From assembly GCF_001039355.2 (NCBI RefSeq), contig NW_019775908.1:130656-159261 (forward strand): a stretch of 28,606 bases of DNA, read 5' to 3'. The position numbers and the translations under genes are program-made. Each line of letters opens with the position of its first letter. Position 1 is the stretch's first letter. This stretch comes from Lingula anatina. Taxonomy: Eukaryota; Brachiopoda; Lingulata; Lingulida; Lingulidae. Positions 19,501-28,606 of the stretch are shown one piece after another. Below the pieces are notes generated by a model, which saw only the letters and a list, made by a program, of their open reading frames with translations, made no database searches and was not told the DNA's origin.

Positions 19501-21381
19501 TTGCGCTGAACGACAAGAGAGAAAACTTTTGCGGCAGTTTTATATTAGGATGAAGCGCTCCCACACGCAAAGTCAATTGACCAGTTACTTTCACAAGAAT
19601 GTGAAAACGGTAAAAACAACATATTTTATCAACTTTTTGGTCAATTTAAAAATAATTCAATGCAGTAAGCCCTTGTCTCGTTTCTTGTAAGTATTAAAGT
19701 AGTTAACTTTTTTTTTTTTTTGAAAGTATTTTCTTTTTTTTTTTTTTTTTGAAAGAGTATGTTCTATAAACTGAAAAGGACTAAACTGAGTGAATGCACA
19801 GACTGGAAAATAAATTTTGTCCAAACCTTTGTTATGTCATTACTGAATTTACTCCTCAAAGACAAAACAAGACAATTCAGTGCCACATAAAATGTAAAAA
19901 AAATCAGTTCTAAATACCCTAAAATGCACCAAATTGCACCTCGATTTAAAAAATTTTCCGGGGCGGCATGCCCCCGGACCCCCCTAGTATTGCTGGACTG
20001 CCTACCACCTCGCAGAGCTTGAAAGCCAGGGGAAACACTGAGTTGCAATAAGCCAAATAAACCAGGCCACACTAGGCAATTCAAAAAACACTTTTCATCA
20101 ACTGTCAAAGATTAGTACTGGAAAAAAGATTGACCTGAGAAAATTGCACTTATTTGTGCACTTTTTACTGAAGTAACATTAGAGAAAAGACAGCAAAGGT
20201 AAAGTTGCTAAAGATTAATAATTGCACCACCCTGTATGCTGTGACAATTGTATCTTTTTTTGTTTTTTGTTTAAATATCTTCAAATGTCCTACTTGACAG
20301 GACCATGAAAACTTAAACTGTGGCATATAAAAGTATTATAGAATGCATATTAAGTGATTTGGAATTTAGTCACAAGTTTGTCACATTTGGTCAGGTTTAT
20401 CACTGATGTTATGAAAAAGTAGGCACAATGTTTTTTTCTAAAAATAACCTACATTACCATTACTTTCTGAAAATTCACACCAGCAGTGGTTACAAATAAG
20501 CCACATATAATAGCCAATATGTCACTTACCTTTGTACATGAATGTGCATCTTCTGATTTATGGTTCTTACTAAAAATACAATTAAAATGGAAAATGCCAC
20601 ACATTTTCTGTTACCACAGGCAAAAAATAAAATAAAAAAATCTTCTAATACTTAATAATAATATGGAAGATCAAACCATGTTTCATTTTCTTCATGAGTA
20701 GTAAGTTCTTATATTCTACATATCCCTATAATTCTTTTTCACTATTTCTGTCTGAGAAGATACAAATAATACTACTACTAATAAAAGATATCAAACTACT
20801 GCAGTATGTGTTGCTACCTGGTTGTTATTTAACTGCTTACACAATAATGATAATGTTAACTTATTCTTTACAGAATACGTTTTAGAAAAATGGATGCATC
20901 TACATTTTTTTTATTATTGAGTCTTTAAATAACTGTGGAAAAACTGGCATACCAAAACTTCTTGGAACAGCTAGTGCATTCAAATGACAGGAAATCTGGA
21001 AGTGAAAGGTTATTAAATTTCGTGAGAAATGGGAGAGCAATAAAAAATATGACTTCGTAAAATTCAACTTATTTCTCCTAATTCTGTTATGAGTGTGTAA
21101 CCGCGAACAGTCGGAAGTTTTGAGTGGGATACCAACACGTGTTGTTATCGTCACGTGCTACTGCTAGTTTTGAGCACGTTGTCGTTGAACTGGGAGTTGC
21201 AGCAAAATGAAAGTAATTTTACCCTGAAGCATGAACATTATAACAGAAAAAGTTCAACAGGCCAACGTCCCCTCGACACGCAGCACTACAACACAAACTA
21301 ACCTAATTGACCACAGGACGGGAATTCACAGTGCTCTCCAATTAAAGGAACGTCGCCAAGATCTTCAGCGTTGTCAGCCAT
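15525..21381 (-). CDS. ZFAND1: AN1-type zinc finger protein 1 (ZFAND1), eight coding exons
   Basis: Minus-strand coding exons in order: 21381-21303, 20995-20953, 20569-20530, 18620-18493, 17685-17594, 17349-17159, 16774-16694 and 15719-15525. They total 849 nt, 282 aa, with every junction in phase; the human protein is about 268 aa. Two AN1 fingers are complete: C18-x4-C23-x9-C33-x2-C36-x4-C41-x2-H44-x5-H50-x-C52, and the same spacing from C72 to C106. A basic linker (KSKPVKKQGAKSRKTAAK) leads to the ubiquitin-like C-terminal region, with EKVYIQVLLPQG, KWTIGRIVDKIAEIAKLKND and SSVIIEYV as landmarks. In humans ZFAND1 binds the 26S proteasome and p97/VCP and promotes clearance of arsenite-induced stress granules. 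The start is the first ATG (MADNAEDL). Intron 3 carries a hAT remnant, and intron 7 carries a duplicated block with an N. It is divergent from EIF2S2. Confidence 0.93.
15988..16339. repeat. Exact 175-bp tandem duplication flanking an N (ZFAND1 intron 7)
   Basis: 15988-16162 and 16165-16339 appear identical, from ccttgaactgtcccggtcct to catggccccgat. The only ambiguous base in the window, an N at 16163, lies between them. This is the pattern left when two overlapping contig ends are joined without merging. A more diverged copy of part of the unit (aggaaaaacaacagcgctta onward) lies at about 15820-15860, so the locus may also hold a genuine older repeat. Confidence 0.85.
16511..16561. repeat. 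(AAT)n microsatellite
   Basis: This is a run of AAT units with one interruption (aaaaat), in ZFAND1 intron 7. Confidence 0.95.
18726..18731. repeat. Target-site duplication AGTTGC, left copy
   Basis: AGTTGC stands directly before CAGTGTTTCCCC and again directly after GGGGAAACACTG (20041-20046). Extending the match by a further base on either side fails, so the duplication is 6 bp. Confidence 0.8.
19011..19071. repeat. Inverted repeat (hairpin) inside the hAT remnant
   Basis: TGCCTCGTTTTCGCAGTTCTG on the left pairs, with small mismatches, with CAGAGCGAAACGAGGCA on the right across a loop of about 23 bases. It uses the same GCCTCG word as the subterminal repeats. Confidence 0.7.
19550..19609 (+). 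pseudogene. Surviving first exon of a hAT transposase
   Basis: The exon encodes the 20 residues MKRSHTQSQLTSYFHKNVKT and ends at a GTAAAA donor. The short basic start followed by a Q-x-L-T-S-Y-F motif matches the N-termini of hAT transposases with the ZNF862-type finger; the intact hAT in this window starts MNYKKQTSISSFF. No downstream exon remains before the right terminus. Confidence 0.55.
21133..21157. promoter_or_regulatory. Two CACGTG E-boxes in ZFAND1 intron 1
   Basis: CACGTG occurs at 21136-21141, inside the 12-bp palindrome caacacgtgttg, and again at 21152-21157 (TCACGTGC). They lie about 225-250 bp inside the ZFAND1 start. bHLH-ZIP factors (MYC, USF and TFE families) bind this word. 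Whether these sites are used is not shown by the sequence. Confidence 0.35.
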
Positions 21382-21751
21382 TTTAAAGTTCCCAGAAATT
21401 ACGATCAAGACAAGCCCAAGTCATGTAACTGTATATATTTTATTTTTACATAAATTGTGCATCCAAAACAAAGAAACAAACCATAATTATGTATAATTAA
21501 TACCATTAACAAACAAACATTTACATATTTATCTAAGTCAAGTAATCTCCATTGCATTATTTTTGTGCAATCCAAGCCACTAACTCATTTACTCCGTAGC
21601 ATCTAGTCGCTTTCCATGTGAGGAGTCTGATGCAAGAAATGGTCATGAATTAGCAGTAATTTGGCGATTAGTAGTACGTATTCCCTGTAAACGAGAGTAG
21701 GAAACGAAGAAGTGTCCGTTCTGGTGTGTTCTGACGCAATTTTAGCCCAAA
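21382..21751. promoter_or_regulatory. Candidate bidirectional promoter, ZFAND1 and EIF2S2
   Basis: The two start codons are 370 bp apart and point away from each other. The interval has no coding pattern. Both start codons lie in a YY1-like word: AAAATGGCTG on the minus strand for ZFAND1 and AAAATGGCCG for EIF2S2, resembling the AAnATGGCGGC core found at start sites of many housekeeping genes. No TATA box stands out at the usual distance from EIF2S2. 5' UTRs must occupy part of the interval. Confidence 0.65.
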
Positions 21752-24700
21752 ATGGCCGAAGACGAAGCGGTAAGATTGATTTCATTTTCTACGCATTTCA
21801 GCAATATGTCAGCTGCCATTATTAATGAACGTACAACGTGAAACGTTACACGCATACAGGGATTTCGTTTAAGCCTTTTAAAAATTTCACGGTATTGCTA
21901 CCTTGCATGAATTTTTTTATTTGAATGTCTCCTTGTTAATTAATGTGACGAATAAATTCAATATTTTGTTATTGCGATGCTTAGGCGAGTCATTTTTGCT
22001 AGAAATGAAGCGGTTCCGTGTTTCTGCGTCCCAGCTGTTTTCTTCTACCGATTCTGCTGTGAATAACTTAAAATAAATTGAGGGAGACTGAGGCACTTGT
22101 TCATTAATTGCCAAATGTTTATAATTATTTCCAAAACCAATATTAAAATTAAAGTTTATTGCTGAATGTTGTTAGCTACATTAGTTACAAATCCTTTCTT
22201 GGCAGAAGTATTTCAGAGCTAGCTTGTTGCTCTAACCAAGTCTGTTTCCACTAGCAGGACATGTGATAGTTATGATAGCAAAGTTTTAAAACTATTCAAT
22301 TTCTATGCGGTGATTGAAAGCAAATCTGTAATAGCTTTCGTCCTTTACTAATAATAAAAATTTTGCTATTATAAATAACATGACTACTAAGATCCATTCC
22401 CATTAGAGTGGTCTGATTAACATTCCATCAACATTATTTGTAACTTGGTTTCATTAATAACTGGGAAATGTCATCACATCAAACTTTTTTTTCTATTTCC
22501 AGATATTTGACCCTTCTCTGAAGAAGAAGAAGAAAAAGAAGAAGACTCCATTTGATATGGAGGCTGCCATGAGTGGGGAGACGGCAGAACCTGCACCAGA
22601 AGAAGAAACCAAAGAAGAGGAAGAAACGGAGGAAAAGGAAGCTGTAGATGATGAAGGTATTTAATATATGTTATACATATACTAAATAACACATGTGACA
22701 CCCAATTGTGATGATTTTTTCTCACGTCTTAAATGTTTCAAATTGAGGTTATATCTAATGCATGCATGTCATTGCTATCAAAAGTTGTGATAAGCTTTTA
22801 ATAAAAAAAAAGTTGCATTGCCCCCCACAGGCAGAAACTGAGAGTGACACTGTTCTACATTTTACTATGACTATTAAATTGATGTAATCATCTGGAAGAG
22901 GGTCTTTCAGAGAGTCTCTTCACAATTACATCATCCCTCTTGGACTAATAAAGTATGTCATCCTGTAATAAGCTGTTGGAATGCTTGTTTTAAAATGTAT
23001 TTCTTGTGTTTGCAGATCTGAATTTGGACGACTTCACAAATATGAAAAAGAAGAAGAAAAAGAAGAAGAAACCTTTAGATATGGATGAGTTGAGTGAGGC
23101 TCTACCAGTAAGTTTTAGGAGATCAGTAACATTTTCATCATAATCATCATCATCATCACTTTAAAGTACAAAAAGTTCAAACTTATCATTGATGGGCTCT
23201 GTCTACTTTTAACAGTATATTTGCTTATATTGTGTACTCTGTCAACTATTATTTTTTAAATTTTATTATTTCGAGCTTATTCTAAAGACATAAATAAAAC
23301 AAGTTTTCTGTATCAGTTACTGTCTCATTGTGTTTTGGGTATGATGTTTAGGTATCGGAGGTTTTCAAATCCAGTAGTTCCATTTGCATCTTTTTTGCTG
23401 ACCCTTACTGAAATAGTTTAACAATAGAGATATTAAGTTTTGAAAATAATGCAAGTACTGTAAAAACAGTGCAACTATTAGGGTTGGCATTAGATCGTAG
23501 ACCTTTGAAACTTTGAACATGAAGATAACATTGTGTGCTGATTTGTAATGCAGTATCATGATGTCTCTGTGAGTCACGATGGTGGAATATTTAGAATTAA
23601 CAACTGTTTGTCTTATTCATGTTTTTTTCCCTCATATTTAGGAAAATGAAGACAAAGACGAGGATGGAAGTAAACAGGAGAGTTCAAACTTGGCAGACAA
23701 TGATGACTTTGGGGATGACTTTGACCTTCTTAGCACAAAGAAGAAAAAAAAGAAGAAGGTCAAGATCAACATGGATGACCTTGGTTCAGAGGACACAGTG
23801 GACGCTGGAGAAGACAGTGGTCAGTTCAGCAATCTGTAGCAATAGCCGCAGTAATTAGCTTGACTAGTAACTACTTACCCAATCTAACTAGTGGATTTTT
23901 TAATTGGCTATTTTAGATTATATTGTTAGTTGTCTATAGAGTTCATTGTTGTACTTTCAATTTGGGCAGTCTGCTTTTTTAGATCTGCTGGTCGGAAAGA
24001 CTTGTGGATGGAAAATTGTAAAATGCATAATGAGACTGATATACGGATATAAATAATTTTTTCCTGCCATTTTTCTAACAACTATTTCTGGTTAAGCTAA
24101 GAAAGGTTTTCAAAGGGTAGTCAAAGTGTAACTAGCAAAATCTCTGCTGAAGTGATTATTTTGGGGGTTATTTGAATTATAACAGTGGAGGAAAATTTCA
24201 GAATTTTTGATGTGGATTGATCAGATCATCTCTTTTCGTCTTCCAGCTAAGACAGTGTCCAGTTCAAGCTCACAGACTTGGTTGGATTCAGAAAGAGATT
24301 ACACATATGATGAGGTATAGTAGTTCAAAAAGTATTGCTTTAATATCTCCTGAAAATACTGTCAGTAATTTGAAAGAACTGTCTTATTTTTCGTTCAATT
24401 TCAAACAGTTTGTAAGTTTTAAAGAAAGGCTATCCTATAAAATGCATGACGTTTAGCATGTTAGATTTATTTTCTTTATCTCAGTTTGTTCTGGTGTTTC
24501 AAAATTTTGATGTTTGAAACTGAACCTGTTAAAATATTTAACACATTAAGCTCATTATTCTTATCAGTTTGGAAATTAACTTCATATTGGAATGATAAAT
24601 AGGCTACATATCATTATAAGAGAATATGAGTTCTTTTTTTTTTTTTCTGAAACCACACTCAATTTAAATATTTGCCTCTCACTAAATTTTGATATGTATT

Positions 24701-26547
24701 CCAGCTTCTCACACGAGTGTTTGACATCATGAGAGAGAAGAACCCTGACATGGTGGCCGGAGAAAAAAAGAAAATTGTGATGAAGCCCCCACAGGTCATG
24801 AGGGTTGGCACCAAGAAAAGCTCTTTTTCCAATTTCGCAGATATTTGTAAAATGTAAGTCTTTGCTCAATGCCAGTCCTTGTGTTTTATCTGCAGGATTT
24901 TTAGAAATGACATCAAATTTAAACAATTTTGATAGACAAACAGAAACTGCATGCTGAAGAAATATCAAGAAGCATTAAACCATAGCATTGTTTTGATTGT
25001 AAAAATTTCAGAAAGAAGGAATTGTAAGTGCTCAAAATAATATTCTTGGTGCAAGTCAAAAGGCTAACTGCTTGGAAGCTTGATGGAATTTGCTGCTCAG
25101 ACATTTATAAATGTTCCTATTTGCAGGTTACATAGACAGCCCAAACATTTACTTGCCTTCCTCCTGGCAGAGTTGGGAACGAGGTAAATATGGCATTTGA
25201 ATCATATCATTTTAAAGTGGAAAAGATTCTTATTTAATAGTTGAAGGTTTCTGTAAAAAAAAAAAATGCTCAAAAAGTGTAGGATATGGGATGGGTAGAA
25301 CTTTTCTCCTTTGTTGGTATTCTCTTTTCCTTTCCTAATTCTTGATAGTGTATGTTGATGTAGATTGTCGGGTTATGGATTAGCTCCATTTCATTGTGGA
25401 ATAGCAGCAAAGAAGTGAAACTATATATCCATATTTTTCAACCAAGAATGAAGGTTTCATTATATTCACTGCTGACAACTGATGTTTAAATCTAAGTTGA
25501 CTGTAATCACCAGTAGTGACATTTTTCAGATTATCAGTGGATTTCTGACATTTTTGGAGTCAAAAATATCATTTTTTGGAATTGGTGCAAGGGACCCCCT
25601 GGACCACACTCCATGTGTTTGGACTTTCTCACTAAATAGCAGTCTCATCTCTGAAACATACAAATATCTGCTCCAGAAATGAGGAGAGTCTTTTTCCTGA
25701 TATTTATTAATTTTTATTGATGTTATTTTTTTTGCAGTGGCTCCTTAGATGGTACAAACCAACTGATTATCAAAGGAAGATTTCAACAGAAACAGATAGA
25801 AAACGTACTCAGGAGATACATAAGTAAGCATTTGGGAAACTTTTTTTTCAGATATCTGAAAACTAAATAAAAATGTTCCAGGGTGATAATGTTGTATGTC
25901 TTTAAGGAAGTTGAATTGGGGGGGGGGGGGGGGACACCTTGTTTTACAGCTTAACAGTTTCATTGGTAAGTTCATGAACCACAGTTGTGGTATCATAAAA
26001 TGAAATTTAAACAGTTTTGTTTACAACATTTGAATTGAATTAATTATGGAAAAAAAATGAAATTCAATAATATGCACAGGGCCTCAAACTGGCATGGTTA
26101 TCGTTATTAAATGTGCTTGACAAAATTTGAAGGTTCATGTAGAAATCTGTTTAGCTACACAATTTATGAATGAAAGTAAGAAATGAAATTGACTGGTATT
26201 CTGGGAAAGGTTCAGAAAATGATATGAAAATATGTTTTAATGGAATATTTTGCCCCTGGAATTTATGGGGGGGGGGGGGGGGCTGGGAAATTACATATTT
26301 GTATAGGCATAGCTCAAACATTTTATTTTGTGTTGGGGTTTTATTGTGAATTTTTTTCTTTGTATTTTCAGAGGAATATGTGACCTGTCACACGTGTAGA
26401 TCTCCCGATACGCTGTTACAAAAAGAAGAGCGTCTGTTTTTCCTCCAGTGTGAGACCTGCGGATCCAGGTGTTCTGTCGCCAGCATTAAGTCTGGTTTCC
26501 AGGCCGTCACAGGAAAACGTGCCGCCATCAGAGCCAAGACTGCCTAG
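21752..26547 (+). CDS. EIF2S2: Eukaryotic translation initiation factor 2 subunit beta, nine coding exons
   Basis: Coding exons: 21752-21769, 22503-22656, 23016-23107, 23642-23819, 24247-24314, 24705-24853, 25127-25183, 25738-25823 and 26372-26547. They total 978 nt, 325 aa (human 333), and every junction is in phase. eIF2 beta is part of the eIF2 complex, which delivers Met-tRNAi to the 40S subunit; its N-terminal lysine boxes bind eIF5 and eIF2B. All three boxes are present: K13-K20, K68-K76 and K121-K127. The core begins with [20 protein letters not shown] and continues through [17 protein letters not shown] and [20 protein letters not shown]. The C-terminal zinc ribbon is C272-x2-C275-x17-C293-x2-C296, followed by GFQAVTGKR. 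Exon 1 is only 18 nt. The donor after exon 4 (GTCAGT) is weak but fixed by frame and family match. Confidence 0.96.
22503..23819 (+). other. Three lysine boxes of eIF2 beta, one per exon
   Basis: Lysine runs of 8, 9 and 7 are encoded in exons 2, 3 and 4 respectively, each in an acidic setting and each followed by a hydrophobic/acidic segment (PFDME, PLDMDE and VKINMDD). The similar arrangement suggests these exons arose by duplication. Confidence 0.8.
25918..25933 (+). repeat. G16 tract in EIF2S2 intron 8
   Basis: A run of 16 G lies about 95 bp after the exon 8 donor. It can form a G-quadruplex in pre-mRNA, and its length is liable to sequencing error. Confidence 0.9.
26267..26282 (+). repeat. 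Second G16 tract in EIF2S2 intron 8
   Basis: A run of 16 G lies about 90 bp before the exon 9 acceptor, on the same strand as the first tract in the same intron. Confidence 0.9.
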
Positions 26548-26989
26548 AGAGCAGCTCCGGACTTTCTTCTTACAATATACCATTATCCAAAACATTTCTG
26601 ACTGCTCATTTTGTACAGTGTCATGAAGTGTGCATGATGCTGTGGTGGATATTTAATATGTTCTGGTCTGGGATATGAATACTTCTTAAATTATGGGATA
26701 TATGGAGGTCACCATAGTATTATGGGATGCGATCATCCATGACTGCTGTAGAACTTAAGCTGACTCTATGAAATATATGTAATCTACATTATACTTTTTA
26801 TAAAAGCATTGGGTTAAAACAGTTACTGTTATATTACAATATATCATTAATATATTTAATGGCTTGTAAAATGGGAAATTTATACTGAAAAACTTATCAA
26901 GCAGAACTGAATACCATATATTATGTTGCAATCATTTTGCTATGTAATTTGAAGAATTTGAGACCCTAAATAGAACTGGGTGTGAAAGA

Positions 26990-27003
26990 AATAAAAAAAT
27001 AAA
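26990..27003 (+). promoter_or_regulatory. EIF2S2 polyadenylation signals
   Basis: AATAAA occurs at 26990-26995 and 26998-27003, about 450 bp after the stop codon, and is followed by a T/G-rich stretch (tatgtttgtctttttttc) typical of a downstream element. The 3' UTR is therefore about 26548-27025. Confidence 0.7.
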
Positions 27004-27188
27004 GATATGTTTGTCTTTTTTTCTTTAGAGTGATAACAGCTGTGATCCAACCCCAATTTCAATTCTTTATTGTTCCTTTCACAAACAGATGAGACTGTGA
27101 TACACTTGCATGTTTCAAGTGTGTCATATCACAAAGTAGACCCCCCCCCCTTGGACCTTGAAGTCTCAACTCCCCACTTTGCCAACTT

Positions 27189-27275
27189 TGCCATGAACAG
27201 TATAAAATATGTGGTGCCCATCATACTATTAATGAAGAGCATACTTTAAATTGTCCAACTTTGCCTTTTCCATAT
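27189..27275 (+). pseudogene. Possible LINE C-terminal zinc-knuckle relic
   Basis: One frame reads CHEQYKICGAHHTINEEHTL followed by NCPTLPFP, then meets a stop soon after. The order Cys, Cys-Gly, His, Glu-His, Cys resembles the CCHC knuckle at the end of many LINE reverse transcriptases. Nothing upstream supports a larger element, so this is only a weak suggestion. Confidence 0.2.
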
Positions 27276-27378
27276 AAATGGAGGGACTAGAGAATATCTA
27301 AGACACCCAAGTGCTGGTCCAAAAGTCCAAATTCAGTTTATATTTCTTGATTGTTACTAAAATGGACTACATACATAG

Positions 27379-27428
27379 ATTTATTTATTAATTTTTACTA
27401 ATTTATTTTTAAATAAATAAATAAATCT
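27379..27428. repeat. AT-rich inverted repeat
   Basis: gatttatttatt and its complement aataaataaatc flank an AT-rich loop and could extrude a hairpin. It is probably a simple-sequence palindrome. Confidence 0.6.
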
Positions 27429-27429
27429 T

Positions 27430-28606
27430 AAAAGGTATCAAATGTATAATATGGTTACATGAGTTAAGGGTAAAACGTTATGATTTTGGAAAAAAAGAAC
27501 ATTTTAATATATGCTGAATGGCATTTGGGTGTGATTATTTTTTCTGGAATGGAAAATATGAAGAATAACTCTTGAATGTGTTTGGTGCGCCGTATTAACG
27601 CAATGGAAAGCTGAGCAGCACAACTCCAAACTCCACGTCTTGATGCTACTGCCCTCTATTGGTTTCGTTTTTGTTTCAGCATGTGCAACACTACGATTAA
27701 ACAAGCAATGACATTGCATTTCTACCAACGGGTAAATGATAATTACTGTCTGTCTAATCTAGAACCAGTTTACAGAGTGTAAGAGGGGCACTTGCCACGT
27801 TTTTGTGAAAAGGTAAGTTAAATACGAGTTAACACGTTAGATGAAAGATGCCGGCCGGTCTACTTGCAGCTAGCTAGACGTGCTGCTGACATTGGCGGAA
27901 CTGTTTACATAATTTACAACGTGAATATACACGTGAAACGTGCAGTGCCGAAACAAGACTTGCCTTTCGTTCGTCCTAGAAAATGGCAATTTTTTTTTCA
28001 TCTCTGCGTCTGGGTGGCACTACAGAGCTGCATGACAGTGTATATTACATAATTACATGTATTTAGACATTATATTTTAATTAATTAATGAACATAATCA
28101 ATGCGGTTCAGATTTTAGATGTCCCTATTTGTATTAACACACGGGGAATTCCCTAGAGGAATAATAGCATTTGATTATTTTGTGATGTTTATGCCGTAAA
28201 ATTTGCAGGTCAGTTTCAGAATCATTTCCCCTTTTATGATACCAGAATATATATAGTTAATTGTTATTATGACATTCATGAAGCATATACGTATGGTACC
28301 AGTATATACATACATGTACATACTGAATGGAGAAAAGAATTGTAAACACCATGAAAGACTCTTTCCATCCTGCATCATCTCTTTTTACGTTTTTACCAAG
28401 CAACAGTAGACTTTTAATTTTTAAAAGCAGTAAACGCTTTTTAAACAGCTTTTATCCAAGTGCAGTGACGCATTTTAATTTGATCTCAAAGCTAAATTCT
28501 TTATTTATTTATTTATTGTATTATTTTATTATTTTACTCTGTATATTGCTCCAAAAGGAAAATGATTTCCGATTTTTATAATTGGCTAAATAAACTCTTA
28601 TCTTAT
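27430..28606. other. Intergenic sequence without a supported gene
   Basis: No exon with family features is seen on either strand. A good donor-like site (AAAAGGTAAGTT) near 27811 could mark a non-coding first exon of a following gene outside the window. A TTTA microsatellite lies at about 28498-28517. Confidence 0.4.

Larger units (their letters stand above)
18732..20040 (+). mobile_element. hAT-like transposon remnant, 1309 bp, in ZFAND1 intron 3
   Basis: The left end reads CAGTGTTTCCCCTGCACTT and the reverse complement of the right end reads CAGTGTTTCCCCTGGCTTT, a terminal inverted repeat of about 14 bp with further weak match. Inside the left end GCCTCGCTG occurs at 18768, 18789 and 18816 with an inverted GCGAGGC at 18757; CCTCGCAG lies near the right end at about 20008. 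A hairpin at 19011-19071 repeats the GCCTCG word. One transposase-like first exon remains (19550-19609), and the catalytic part is gone, so the copy is non-autonomous. It is inserted opposite to the direction of ZFAND1 and would be spliced out with the intron. Confidence 0.85.

Noticed and set aside
22474-22725. Pro/Ser-rich minus-strand ORF over the first K-box exon
   Set aside because: It is the antisense of AAG/GAA-rich eIF2 beta coding sequence.
27504-28052. Short ORFs after EIF2S2
   Set aside because: There are no domains and no convincing exon joins; ordinary open stretches in intergenic DNA.

Overview
The window is eukaryotic nuclear DNA from an animal. Genes are split by many GT-AG introns, intergenic DNA is AT-rich, and two conserved animal genes sit among DNA transposons. 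The mix of Mutator-like, hAT and PIF/Harbinger elements, a DUF7869-type relic and a HECT relic suggests a marine invertebrate, perhaps a mollusc or other lophotrochozoan. That placement is inference and is weak.

Layout. Positions 1-4400 hold a gag-like ORF fragment, a degenerate array of ~20-bp units, a deleted Harbinger element with perfect 18-bp inverted ends, and four exons of a decayed HECT E3 ligase gene. Positions 4590-11350 hold a degenerate Mutator-like transposase gene. It is split by a complete 4.4-kb hAT element (5576-10001), which carries an intact three-exon transposase gene and is flanked by a 5-bp target duplication. Positions 11350-13320 are a patchwork: a diverged direct repeat, a DUF7869-like relic with a 73-bp tandem duplication, and a second ~20-bp CAAGA array. 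Positions 13320-15520 hold only unassigned coding-like fragments.

The right half is the conserved part. ZFAND1 lies on the minus strand (eight coding exons, 15525-21381, 282 aa). EIF2S2, encoding eIF2 beta, lies on the plus strand (nine coding exons, 21752-26547, 325 aa). Their start codons are 370 bp apart, head to head, which suggests a shared promoter. Both proteins belong to translation and stress-granule biology. A deleted hAT-like element with a 6-bp target duplication lies in ZFAND1 intron 3. A single N beside an exact 175-bp tandem copy in ZFAND1 intron 7 looks like an assembly join. The last 2 kb (26548-28606) hold the EIF2S2 3' UTR and no gene I can support.

All splice structures were read by eye from frame continuity, GT/AG sites and remembered family patterns. 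No alignment or database search was run.
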